A stretch of 64,000 nt of DNA from Amorphophallus konjac (Eukaryota > Streptophyta > Magnoliopsida > Alismatales > Araceae), in NCBI GenBank assembly GCA_022559845.1, contig CM040123.1, positions 298,208,642 to 298,272,641 of the forward strand, given 5' to 3'. Positions within the stretch are counted from its first letter, which is position 1. Each line of letters opens with the position of its first letter. The notes beneath the pieces are model-generated. The model was not told the origin of the DNA and did no database searches. It worked only from the letters and a program-made list of their open reading frames with translations. The translations under genes were made by a program, and so were the position numbers. This document shows, piece after piece, positions 31,370-43,042 of this stretch.

Positions 31370-33270
31370 TTGATGTTTAATTATGCGGGCTATGTGAATT
31401 CCAACTCTCCATTTACCCCTTATCAACAAACTCCTTCACTCTTCCACAATGGGGTTCATAATTCATCTTTCACCCAAGAGCCATATCAATGGTCATCGGA
31501 TTTTTCCACCTCTGTCTCCTACACAAACCCAAATAATCAATGGGAAAATCAACAATTTTCTTCTTGGGAACCATACCAAGACCCCATTCAACGTCCTTCA
31601 AATCCACACTTTGCAGATTGGGATTCATATTCCAATGATCCTTACAATCAAGTTTATTCTTATGATCAACCCTATTATGGAGGGCAACCAATACACCCTC
31701 CTGATTTTCAGACTGAGTGCCCTTCAAATTACTATCCATCACAATCTGACTCTCAGCCCACTTATCTATCTCCTCTATACACAGATTTACATAAGGAGGA
31801 GATGTTTGATAAATTGACACGGCTCTTCCAGACTCAACAACAAGCCTTTCAGGAACAACTGTAAAACTTTGAGGCCCAAGTGAGTAGGATTGCTAAAAAC
31901 ATCATAGAAACGGAAGTGGATCCAATGCCTAACAACTCCACAAGTCTTGAGGACCAACTTCTTGGATGTTATAATGATAAAAGTCTATATGCTCAACCTA
32001 TGATCCCACAATCTACCACTCATATCACTGTTGATTTTGAGGGAATCATGGAAGAGTCTTATGCGGAGGACGTAACGGAAGAGCAGCCTGAGGAGCCTAA
32101 ACTCCATTCCATTTGTGAAGAGGATTATGATGATCTTGAGTCGTCGGGGGGAGAAGAAGGGAATGATGAAAATCGTATTTGGGCCAAAACCTCTGATGAC
32201 CATTATGACCCAGCCCAACAGACAAATCATTACTATTCATCTCTTCCACCCACACCTAATGCCTCTGATGATCAATTCATTCAGTTACTTCTCCATAGTC
32301 AATCCCTCCAACAGCAAATCAATAGACTTACTGAGGAAGTCAAAATCATGGAGGGAAATCAATTCTTTGATTACTCTGAACCTAATCCTCATCAAGTCCT
32401 TCCCACTGACTATGATCACTCTATGATTCCCCAAGAGCATTACCCTCTGATTAATCTTAATTTAGAAGATGAAGGAATTATGGAGAGATCTTGTCAAAAC
32501 GATTTGAATGAGGAACCTAGACAATTTGAGGAGATTGAAGAATTTGATGACAATGAAATTCATGACGGTGATGAACTGATGAATGATCATATTCCCCCTC
32601 TACAAAGGAATTTGAGGAGCCAGTGCTTGCTTGTCAACATGAGGGAAATGCAAGAGAGGTGGATGATCTTCAGTTAGGGGGAGAGGATGAATATATTGAA
32701 CCTCATCACAAGTCTCACCCCGATCATGATGACCTTCTCTTTGAAGATGTGAATGGAGAAGAAGTGGAGATGGGACATGACTTTGATGAAATTATCTTTG
32801 AAGATGGGAAGGAAGAAGAAGTGAAGATGGATCTAGAATTGAATATTTATTGGAATAATGAATTTGGGGTAAATGAGGAATTGAATGATTCGAGTATGCC
32901 GCATGATAATTTTAATCTAGAGGAGCAGGTAGAGCTTGTGCCACTTCTGGACCATGGTGATTCTTTTCAAACTCTCCCAACTCATTGGTCCACCCTGGCT
33001 CTACATGCTGATTTATCTGATCCTAAGGAATCTCAGGAGGAATATTTCATACTTCATGATATGATTTTTCCCAATGTGCCTCCTCTATTCTTTCCTCGGG
33101 ATAATGCTTTTGAGCTACCTCCATCTCAATCTCTCTCTCGCCCTTGCATTCACCAACCACATTCATTTTCTTCAGGGCATGAAAAAGTAAATTTTGGTAA
33201 GGACAAAATTCTTTGGTGGCTCATTTTAAAATCAACTTGTTGGTTATTGAGCTATATTGCGTCTGGCTAA
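31370..33270 (+). CDS. H gag-derived acidic protein, interrupted by one stop and one frameshift
   Basis: The reading frame opens at ATG 31370. Residues 1-140 are rich in Tyr, Asn, Gln, Pro and Ser. Residues 145-185 read FDKLTRLFQTQQQAF, then the single TAA at 31862, then FEAQVSRIAKNI, which resembles the helix at the C-terminal end of Athila-type Gag ('NLE-Q-GQ-A'). The same frame continues to 32677 as a strongly acidic protein with D/E-rich repeats and then passes to another frame (32623-33270) through a shift near 32620-32640; the second frame is acidic as well and repeats the phrase FEDG or FEDV. No CCHC knuckle is visible. No capsid core can be recognised, so this is a Gag remnant or a divergent accessory protein. 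The rest of a pol is absent. Confidence 0.6.
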
Positions 33271-34519
33271 AGATGTTAAATTTAGCGCTTTTTGGGAGGC
33301 AGCCCAACGTTTTCACAGTTTGGTGTGCAAATAAATGGCTTCTTGGGAGGCCACCCACGTTTTTTGTGATTTGATGTTTTGTTTTAGTGTGTTTCTTTTA
33401 CAGTTCTCAGGCCACAACGCAATGAAGCTCTCATCACTTCGCCCGACCCATCAGGTTGTATCCTTCCATCCCAACTATATTATCTCTTTACATGTCCTCT
33501 GATCTTTCTACTGTTTATGCCATTGAGGACAATGTCATTTAAGTTGGGGGAGAGATAAATTTCAAAATTTTCAAAAAAAATTTTCAACAAAATTTTTTTT
33601 CTTGCTTTCTTGAATTGTCATGTTTAACAACCGTTTTTCCCCGCATTAATGATTCTTGATTCATGTCACATGAAACGTGATTCTGACTAGAAACAACTGG
33701 GAAAAGGATGCTGGATAATTTATTTACTCTAGCCATGGAAAACTGATTTAAAGAATCTCTTTAAAGTTCAGATGCACTTTCAAAAAAAATGAAATCACGA
33801 TGCACGCTAATGAAACAAGAAGGACAAGCCTTCTGCTATTTTTGATATACTGTCTGATATTCTGCACTTTTGAACAAGAGATTTGTTATAAGCTTTCTGC
33901 CATAGAAAAGTATGAGAAAAAAATAAAACACCATGAAAAATGCTCCGATTCTGAGTAACCGGGCCTACTTCACTTAAGACGTGTTGAGGTTCGCGTCAAA
34001 AGGAAAAGGGAACTTGGATCTGTGGAACCGGGCCTACTTCACCTAAGACGTGTTGAGGTTCGTGTAAAATAGTGAAGGGTAGTGCAGCATCATGTGTGTA
34101 AAGAAAAAAAGAAAAAAAAAGAAAAGGAAAAAAAATAAAAATATATATAGATAGTGATCCCAAAAGGGACATATCAATAAGGCAGACAAAAAGCTAGTGT
34201 GCATTGAACGCTCTAAGTAAGAAGTGCAGAATTGAAAGGTATTTGTTCAGAATAGCAAGTGGAGGATGCAATTGTCTTCACTGTGGACTTAGCATTACAC
34301 ATGCACAAGTGCTACTGAATTTTGATTAGATTCTTGATCATGTACCTGAATTTCCGACATAAGGCTAATATGTGATAATTACTCCAGATTCCTGATCTTT
34401 AGTTGACTCTATGAAAGATGAACTGGAAATGAGGCATGGATATCTTTTAACTCTTGTTGGTCCTGAATTTTTCATTAATTACATTGCTAAGGGACTAGCA
34501 ATGAGTAAGTTGGGGGGTG
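33271..34519 (+). other. H 3' non-coding region with direct repeats and polypurine tract
   Basis: Contains 'tttttgggaggcagcccaac' (33288 region), 'cattgaggacaatgtcattt' (33522 region) and 'gttgggggagag', all Athila-like. A 37-bp phrase beginning AACCGGGCCTACTTCAC is present twice, at 33957-33993 and 34025-34062. An A-rich tract lies near 34100-34150. TTGGGGGGTG at 34511-34520 precedes the 3' LTR and is the polypurine tract. Confidence 0.7.
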
Positions 34520-36533
34520 TGATTAGGTGTATTTTTATCATTTAATTCATGAGTATATGCATTTTTATGAGCTTAATTGATATTAAATATACACTTCTCA
34601 CACTTATTGTTGATTTTGTATCAAATGTTTAATTTTTTGAAATTAAATAAATTTTTATGATAATTTTTATGTATTTATGCAGGCACGTAGTTCGGGGAAA
34701 GCTCTAAGAAAAAGAAAAAAAAGAATAACAATATATATGTTCAACTGGGCCAAAAGCCCGGAAACTTGTTCAAAAAGATAAGAAAAAAATTAGAAAAAAA
34801 AATAAAATTATTTGATATTTTTTTAGATTTTTCTAACTATTTCTATCCTATATATATAGATATAGATATATATATTATATATATATAATAATAAAAAAAC
34901 ATAAAAAATATATTCAAAACCCCCCGCCCCGCCTTCCCGCCTTCGCCGCCCGGCACGGGCGACGAGGGCGGGCGAAGGTGGGCGAGGGGGGGGGGGGCTC
35001 GTGGCGAGCGGGCGACCACACGCGACGCACGCGGGCGCGTGCGCCGCGTACGACGCGTGGCGACGGCGGAGCGGCGAGCGCACTAGGGTCCCACGGGCGG
35101 GCGGCCGAACCCGGCCGAACCGGTCGGCACGTTGCGCCGGCAGAGAGAGAATAAGAGAGAAAGAAGGAGAAGAAAAGGCCATAAAATACCAGAAAAATTC
35201 AGAAAAATCCGAAAAAAATGGCAAAGTGGGCAGAACCTACCTGCCTACCATTTTAGGCTAAAATCGGATACACTTGTTTGTATTGATGGAGTGTTTTTTG
35301 TAACCCCTACATAAAGGGTGCATTGGTCTTGAATGAAGGGAGTTAGTTAGTGAGTAGAGTTAGTTAGTGAGTGATAGAAGATGACAAGAAGGTTGAGTAG
35401 GGGGAGAGCTAGCTTGGGTCACTTGTAATGTAAGTTGTTCTTTGCATTTCTGAAGTTGTTGAGTGCATCAAGTTGTATTTTCCAAGCTTTTGAAGTCAAA
35501 GTTGTAAGTTGTTCTTATTTCAATAAAAGTTTCATTTTTGAATTCAGCCTGTTCTTAGTCTTATTTCGCATGGTTGTAATCTTTATTTCAATTTGCTTTC
35601 TTCACAAAAGTTGTTTATTTTCAAGTGCTCTTCAACTTCTCTGTTGATCATTTCTTCAAATTCTTCCTACTTCATAGAGTTCTGGTCCGTTTTCTTAAGT
35701 GCTGTTTTAGGTGTTTACTGTTCATCCGTGGTGAGACATTCTAGTTTTCTTATGTTTTGAAGCCTTTCTAGACCTCTTTTTAATCTGAGTTCTTCATCAA
35801 CTTTGTTCCTCTCTTATAGATCTCCATTTCATTCTTCTACCACCTTGTCTAATTCTGTGTATTTTTAGAGTTAGAATTAATTTTTCAAAGTGCTATTTTT
35901 CTGTCAGTTACTATTCACCTGCAGGGATAGATCTTACTTTTTCAGTGCCTTCCTCTTATTTTCTGTCTCTGTGTTCTTAATCAAAGTTCTTCCTTTTTCA
36001 ATTCTCTACAACTTTCATGTTTTACACTTCTTCTAATTCTGTCCAGATTTGAAGTTATGCTTTTTCTTCCAATCCCTATTTTTACTTGAATTCTATTATG
36101 ATTTCAAACTTAAGTTTTCAAACTTGTTAAATCCAACTCTTGTCTTCATAAGTTCTTCAATCATACCCAAAGCGGTGATCATTCTTCTGCAAATCCTCTC
36201 ACGGCATCGACTTCCTAGGCGGAGCGATCTTCATCAAAGGCTCGGCATGGAAACGACGGCGTTCTTCTTTATTTCTTTCACTTACCTTTTGTTGTTTGAA
36301 GTTGCACTTTAATTCCATTTAGTTGTAATCGCACTCAAAACCCAACACTTGATTTTTCAAAACACAAGAATATTTTCCAACTAAGAAAAATAACCAAATT
36401 CCTTCCCCGTGGGATCGACCCGTACTTACCATTATACTCATGTTTTCAAATCCATAAGTGAGTGAGTGCGGTTATAAATATTTGAAATTTGTGTGGCACG
36501 GCAATTTTAACAACGACTGTCGAGGCGACACCA
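34520..36533 (+). repeat. H 3' LTR, 2014 bp
   Basis: Near-identical to 28234-30244. Differences of note: the TATA box is TACATAAA (35308-35315) instead of TATATAAA, the G run is shorter, and an 11-base AGAAAAATTC duplication is added near 35200. GGCTC follows at 36534. Confidence 0.95.
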
Positions 36534-37411
36534 GGCTCTGGGCGGGAATTGTGGCGAGCACACGCCCTACCTTCTGCTACTTCCTATAAATAAGGAGAGT
36601 CTTCTTCAAGAGAAGATTGATCGTGATTGTGACATTGAGAGAAAAAAGAGCAGAGAGAGATAGAGCCAGCATGATCCAGAAAGAAGAAAGAGAGAAAGCA
36701 TTGAGATGAGAGTCTGTGAGAAATTTGTGAGAGTTCAGTATATCAGTTTCCAGGTTCAGAATCGGAACTGATCTTTATCATTGTTGAGCTACATTCCCTT
36801 CGTGGGTTTTGATTTTTCATCTTGTTTCTTTTCATTTTTATGGACTCTTGTTCAAGTTGTTTGTCAGCGGAGGTAAAGCTGTAATTCCTCAACAGACAGA
36901 GGTGTGGTATCCTCTGGACAGGTGAAGTTCTAATTCTCCAGCAGTTGTGGAGGAGGATTCCTCTAGTCGGCGTAAGCTATAAGGCCCAGCGGTTTGTAGG
37001 GTTTTTACCCCGAAGCTGTGGATCAGCGGGTTAAGCTATGCATCAGCGGGAAACCACACTCTGGTTGGAGTGTGGGGTCGACATAGACCTCGGGTTTGAG
37101 GTCGAACCACCTTAAAAATTCATCATCTACTGTGTGATTGCCTTGTGGTTTGTGCTTATTTCCATTTTGTTTCACAGCTTAGTAGATGAATGCTTGAGGC
37201 CGTCTTTCTGTTGATCGTCTAGTCTTGCCATAGTTTGATTGCGCTTAAGTATTCTTCTTCATCCTACAACAACTTGATTTTATTCCGCAACTGTTTCTGC
37301 TGCAGTTAGTTTTTATTGGGTGATCGATCTATTCACCCCCTCTAGATCATTAATAGAGTATTGTCTATTGGTATCAGAGCATCCCATCTTAGATTCATTT
37401 GACTCATCAGT

Positions 37412-37424
37412 TGGTATCAGAGCC
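37412..37424 (+). other. B primer-binding site, initiator tRNA-Met type
   Basis: TGGTATCAGAGCC starts two bases after the LTR end GACTCATCA. It is the standard plant copia primer site. A second copy, inside the LTR end, is about 42 bases upstream and is not at an LTR border. Confidence 0.85.
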
Positions 37425-37465
37425 TAACTCTTCTGCAGGGATCAACATCCTGAAGAGAAACGGCC

Positions 37466-39910
37466 ATGGATGCAAGAGGGATGACGGCTGAAGGACATTC
37501 CACCACGAAGCCCCCATACTTTGACGGTTCGAACTACGCATACTGGAAGAATCATATGCAAGTCTTTCTGAGGGAGAAAGACTATGAGATTTGGAAAGTG
37601 GTCAGTAAAGGACCATTCGAGCTGCATCCTAATGAGGATGTATGGACGAGAGGGGAGATAAGGAAATCTACTCTCAACTGGAGCACCATTAATGCTATTC
37701 AGTGCGCTCTACATCCCATGGAATTTTCAAGAGTTTCTTCATGTGCCACAGCGAAAGAGATGTGGGATAAGCTGGAGGTTCTCTACAAGGGAACCTCTCA
37801 GGTAAGGGAGACCAAGGCGAACTTGCTGGTCTCAGAGTATGAAGCCTTCAGGATGAAGCCCAGCGAGACCATCACCGAGATGTACGCGCGTCTTACCCTC
37901 ATCACAAATGGTCTCAGAAGTCTGGGGAAAAACTATTCTGATTATGAAACTGTGAGGAAGATTCTTCGGTCCTTAACTCCAGTCTGGCACACGAAAGCTA
38001 TTGTTATAGAGGAGTCAAGGGATCTTCAGAACATGAAGGTAGACGAGTTGATTGGCTCGTTGATGACCTATGAGATGAATCTTCCCAAGACCGAGGAGCT
38101 GGAGAAGAAGAAAAAGTCCATTGCTCTGAAGGCTAACTCTAGTAGATCAAGCAGATCCAGCCATAGTGGATCATCGAGTAATCAGAGCCTCTTTGGGTCA
38201 GAAAATGAAGGAGATCAGCTTGCAATGATGACGAGAGTTTAGAAGATTTTTGAGGAAAGAAGGAAGAAATTTCGGCCGAAGACAATATTGTGGCAGGAGA
38301 CAAACGAGGTATAAATCTAACCCTGCCAAGAAAATTGACACTAATGTTTGCTATCATTGCAGGAAGACCGACCACATGAGGGCAGATTGTCCGGAGCTCC
38401 AAAAGCTCAAGGAGAAGTCAAAGAAGAAAGCTCCCAAACGAAGGGCGATGGTGAGCACATGGAGCGATGAGGACGAGGGCACATTAAGCTGCACATCTGA
38501 GAGTGAGGATGAAGAAAAGCCCATCTGCCTGATGGCAAAAGATGATGAAGAAAAGGAAGAAGACTCCGATGAGGTATCCTCTCCATTTGAGCATTACACC
38601 ATTTCTGATTGGGAAGATCCCTATGGAGATTTGCTAGATAAAGTTGATGACATTAGAAAGGAAAACAGACACTTAAAGAAAAAGGTTAATTCTCTGATGG
38701 ATGACAAAACCATGTCTGACAAAATTGCATGTTTACAATCAGAGAATGATAGGTTGAAAAGTGCATGTTCTGAATTTGATGATCTGAATACTGATTTGAT
38801 TAATTCTAGAAATGAAAATGAGTCTCTGAAAAATGTGATTGATGATTTAAAATTGAAACTGCAAAATTTTGAAAATGAAATGAAAATTGCTAATAAAAAA
38901 TATGAAGATGTTTTGTGTGTCAATGCTGAGCTGCAGAAAACAATTGAAAGATCAGAAAAAGAAAATGCTGACAAGAGGAAAACAATTGAGAATATGACCC
39001 AAGGCACTGAGAACCTGAATGCTATGTTGGGGTCTAAAGTGAATTTCAGAAAAGAGGGTCTCGGGTATAACCCCATAGCTATAAAGAGTTTAGCAATGAA
39101 AATAATTTCATTTGTAGCTGAAAAGGAGAGGAGACCTCTCATTAAAATGTCCAATGTAAATTCTACTGTTAAAAATGTTAATTGCAAAATGCTCAGTGCT
39201 TAGGACAAGGGCAAGCAGAAGATAGGTGAGTCTAGCCATGATAGCACATACTGCCCTATTCCTCAAGGTAAGTCTCAGGTTAGGGGTCAACCTTCACGAA
39301 CACCTAAACCCCAGGCTAGGGTCACCAAGTCTCCACCAGCTGTTCAGAAGAAGATTCCACCCTCACCCATGCAGAAGTCAGATGGGTCTAGGTGCAATGG
39401 AGACAGAATCCAGCAAGAGGTCAATCCATCTAGTTCTACCAACCCAGAGTCCAGACCTACCATCGTGTGCAGCCACAACAATTCCATAGATCTGGATGGA
39501 ATAGAGTTCAAGAGAGGTCTATATATCAGTCATATCCCACACAGACACATAGACCTTAGGCTAACAACTGGGTTAGGCAGTCTAGAACATGGGTTCCCAA
39601 AAAATAAACCACCTATAGTCAGCCTAGGACCAACATCGGTCACAATCTCCTGAATGCTCATTGGCCTGGGCACTGGCACAAACAAAATCAATTTGCTAAA
39701 GACAATGGTGCCAGTACACTGAACAAGAAAGGAGGGACTAAGAATGCTAATGCTGAGAAGAAGAAAAATGACAAAAACAATGTTGAGAAATCCACTAAAC
39801 CAACATTGTTCAAACAAATGTGGATTCCTAAGGATTTGTTTTCTTGTTCAAGTAGCTCTTCATCTGCTCTGAAGCCTAAACATTTTTGGGTTCCAAACTT
39901 TTCTCCATGA
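37466..39910 (+). pseudogene. gag: B gag, with one stop, frameshifts and a linker
   Basis: ATG at 37466 (ccATGGATG context). Residues 20-230 form the UBN2-type copia Gag core: YWKNHMQVFLREKDYEIW, MWDKLEVLYKGTSQVRETKA and VDELIGSLMTYEMNL. A TAG at 38240 ends this frame; the protein continues one base over with a basic stretch and the knuckle CYHCRKTDHMRADC (38345-38390), where the usual Gly before His is Asp. A coiled-coil region follows (about 38640-39030). A stop at 39203 is followed by a proline-rich linker, and the WIPKDLF and KHFWVPNFSP phrases near 39820-39905 mark the end of gag. This Gag forms cytoplasmic particles holding element RNA; here it cannot be made intact. Confidence 0.85.
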
Positions 39911-39916
39911 CTGTGA

Positions 39917-42900
39917 TTGCAGGTATGCCTGGCAGCCAAGCACAACATGTGGTACCTGGATAGTGGCTGCTCCAGGCATATGACAGGAGACAAGGCTAAA
40001 TTTTGCATGCTGACTGAGAAGAATGGAGGCCTTGTCACCTTCGGAGGAAATACTAAGGGTAAAATCATCGGGTCAGGTAAGGTAGGTAAGTGCACTACCT
40101 GCTGCATTGAGGAAGTTATGCTGGTTGATGGTCTTGCTTACAATTTGCTCAGTATCAGCAAGCTATGTGACAAAGGGCATAGAGTTATTTTTGATTCCCA
40201 ATGTTGTAGAATTTATGAACTTGATTCTGATGTAGTTAAATTTTCTGGTAAGAGAGTGAATAATATCTACATGGTAGATTTAGATGATGTTGCTCACACT
40301 AATCTATTCCTCACTTCTAATAAAGATGATTTAGCATTTCAGTGGCATCGTAGATTAGGACATGCTAGTTACACTGTCTTGCATAAATTGAATAAACATA
40401 GCATAGTTAGAGGACTCCCTGAAATTTCATTTAAGAAGGAAAATAAAGTCTGCAATGCATGTACACAGTCAAAGCAGACTAGGAAGTCAATCAAGTTCAG
40501 AACTGAAAACATGTCTTCCAAACCTTATGAACTGATACACATGGACCTTTTTGGACCAACTAGATCAGTCAGCTTATCAGGTAGGAGATATGGGTATGTA
40601 TTAGTGGATGACTTCTCTAGATATACTTATGTCTTTTTCATTACACACAAAAATGATGCATTTTTTGAATTTCAGTAGTTCTACTTGAAAATAAACCAGA
40701 AAAATGAAAATTCAATTGAAAATATTCTGCCTGATCATGGAGGTGAGTTTGAAAACTCATAATTTGATGAATTTTGCAGGGTCAATGGGATTACTCACTG
40801 GTTCTCCTCACCAAGGACACCAGAGCAAAATGGAGTGGTGGAGAGGAGGAACCGGACACTTGTGGAGATGGCCTGTACACTCCTTGTTGAAGGAGGCCTA
40901 ACAAGAAAGTTTTGGGCAGAGGCTGTCAACACTGCATGCCATGTAATTAACTGAGCCATGGTAAGGCCGTTCACTCAGAAAACACCTTATGAGATTCTAA
41001 AGGGTAAGAAGCCTTCGATTGCTCATTTCAAGGTTTTTGGCTGTAAGTGTTTTATACATGTTAACGATAAAAGAGATCTTGATAAATTTGAACTTAAAAG
41101 TGATCCATGAATATTCCTTGGATATTCTGAAAATACTAGAGCATGTAGGGTGTACAACTTGAATTCTAAAACTGTTGAGGAATCTCCACACATTGTCTTT
41201 GATGAGTCCTTAAATAAGTGTTATGATGGCCTCTGTAGGAAAGAAGATGATGGAGAAATTCTGAAGGAAGGAAACTCTGCAGACCAATCAGATGATGAAG
41301 AAGAACCTGAAGAAAATAATGCAGAAGAGCCTGCTGTTCAGGGGGAGGTAAATGAAGGTCAAGATAACCAAGTTATCAATATCAGATTTTTAAGAGATCA
41401 TCCAGTAAATAAAGTCATTGGTAACTTAAATGAACCCCCTAGGACTAGAGGCTACTTTAGAGCACAACATGAATTAAATGCATATGCATTGGTTTCTCAT
41501 GTAGAACCCAAATCCATTGACAGTGCCCTTAAAGATGTGCATTGGATCAATGCCATGCACGAGGAGCTTAATCAATTTGACAGGAAAAAGGTGTGGCATC
41601 TGGTCCCACCTCCTGATCATGGGACTGTCATAGGGACAAAATGGGTTTTTAGAAATAAAACTGATGAGCTAGGTAATGTAGTTAAAAATAAAGCCAGACT
41701 TGTTGCTTAGAGGTACAATCAAAAATTCAGAATTGACTTTTAAGAGTCATTTGCCCCTATAGCCAAGATAGAGGTAATTAGAATACTTTTGGCTTATGCA
41801 TGCTCATTAGGAATAACTCTCCAGCAAATGGATGTTAAATCTACTTTCCTCAATAGGGAAATAAAAGAGGATGTCTTTGTGAGACAACCTCCTGGATTTG
41901 AATGCTTAGATTTCCCTAATTATGTTTATAAGTTGAATAAAGCTCTTTATGGCTTGAAGCAAGCTCCAAGAGCTTGGTATGACAGGCTCAGCAAATTCCT
42001 TACCGAGAAGAAGTTCACAAGAGGTGAGATTGACCAAACATTGTAAACCAAGGTAAGTCATCCAGACATTCTCCTTGTTCAGATTTATGTGGATGGCATT
42101 GTGTTTGGGTCAACTAACCCCAAATTGTGTACGGAATTTTCTGATTTAATGACATAAGAATTTGAGATGACCTCAATGGGTGAGTTAAAATTGTTCCTTG
42201 GACTGCAGGTGACTCAAACAAAAGATGGAACTTTCATCACCCAGTCCAAATACATAAGAGACCTTCTGAAGAAATACAAGTTTGAAAACCTCAAGGAAAT
42301 TGCAGCTCTAATGGGTACTTCAACAAGTCTTGATGAAGACCCCAAAGGTAAAACAGTGGATCAAAAGCTATATCGAGGTATGATCGGATCCCTTTTATAT
42401 ATTACAACATCTAGACCTGATATACAGTTTGTAGTGTGTTTATGTGCTAGATTTCAGTCTAGTCCTAAGGAGTCTCATTTTAGTGCAGTGAAATGGATCT
42501 TTAGGTATATGTCAGGCACCCAAGAGCTTGGTCTTTGGTACGTTGCTAAGTGTGAGTTGGAGCTTCTAGCATACACTGATGCAGACTATGTTGGGTGTCG
42601 GATAGATAGGAAAAGCACTAGTGACTATTGCCAATTTCTAGGTGGCTACCTAGTATCTTGGGCTTCAAAGAAGCAACACACAGTTGCCTTGTCCACTGTA
42701 GAGGTAGAGTATGTCACTGTAGGGAATTGCACAACTCAGGTACTATGAATTAAGCACCAACTTTCAGATTATCAGATAAATTTGGGTTGTATTCCAATTT
42801 TATGTGATAACACTAGTGCTATCTGCCTAACTAAGAATCATGTTCACTACTCTAGGACAAAGCATATTGAGATTAAACACCATTTTCTTAGAGATGATGT

Positions 42901-43042
42901 GAGCAAGAGTGAAATTGAATTAGTCTTTGTTGAAACTAAAAAATAAGTTGCTGATATTTTTACTAAATCCCTTGGAAATGAAAGATTTAAATATCTACGA
43001 AGAGAATTGGGGCTTTGTAAATTTCAGCATGAAAATGACTAA
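39917..43042 (+). pseudogene. pol: B pol: protease, integrase, reverse transcriptase, RNase H; ten in-frame stops, no frameshift
   Basis: One frame runs the whole length. Protease: WYLDSGCSRHMTG (Asp codon 39959-39961). Integrase: zinc part WHRRLGHA and CNACTQSKQ (about 40340-40470); catalytic Asp in IHMDLFGP (40540); second Asp in LPDHGGEF; Glu in PEQNGVVERRNR (40830). Reverse transcriptase: WHLVPPPDHGTVIGTKWVF (41600), LQQMDVKSTFLNREI, LYGLKQAPRAWYDR. The active site, YVDD in copia, reads YVDG (42086-42097). RNase H: AYTDADYVGCRIDRKSTS and WASKKQHTVALSTVEVEYV. Stops: 40676, 40760, 40952, 41108, 41708, 41741, 42044, 42155, 42746, 42944; natural end TAA at 43040. Confidence 0.9.

Larger units (their letters stand above)
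28234..36533 (+). mobile_element. Element H: non-autonomous Athila-like Ty3-gypsy element, 8.3 kb, recent
   Basis: Two 2.0-kb LTRs, a tRNA-Asp primer site and a polypurine tract enclose an internal region of only 4.3 kb. One gag-like acidic coding region is present and no protease, reverse transcriptase, RNase H or integrase. The Athila connection is established by the primer site TGGCGCCGTTGCCGGGGA, the phrase ggcagcccaacg-type element after the coding region, the phrase CATTGAGGACAATGTC before the GGGGGAG tract, and a gag C-terminal helix. By eye the LTRs differ at about 30 of 2010 positions, mostly transitions, plus length changes in homopolymers. This matches what has been called a TR-GAG or large retrotransposon derivative. 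Confidence 0.9.
27217..37409 (+). repeat. B 5' LTR, about 1888 bp once H and one GGCTC copy are removed
   Basis: The left part is 27217-28233 and the right part 36539-37409. It starts TGTTGGGACTCC and ends GACTCATCA. H entered 57-67 bases upstream of the TATAAATA box (36595-36602), so it separates the upstream repeat array from the promoter. The end of the LTR contains TTGGTATCAGAGCA (37369-37382 region), a copy of a primer site, before the real end; the 3' LTR has it too. Confidence 0.85.

Noticed and set aside
39226..39653. Two plus-strand frames between the B gag coiled coil and protease as separate genes
   Set aside because: They read as the Pro-rich gag linker broken by frameshifts, in the place where gag is expected.
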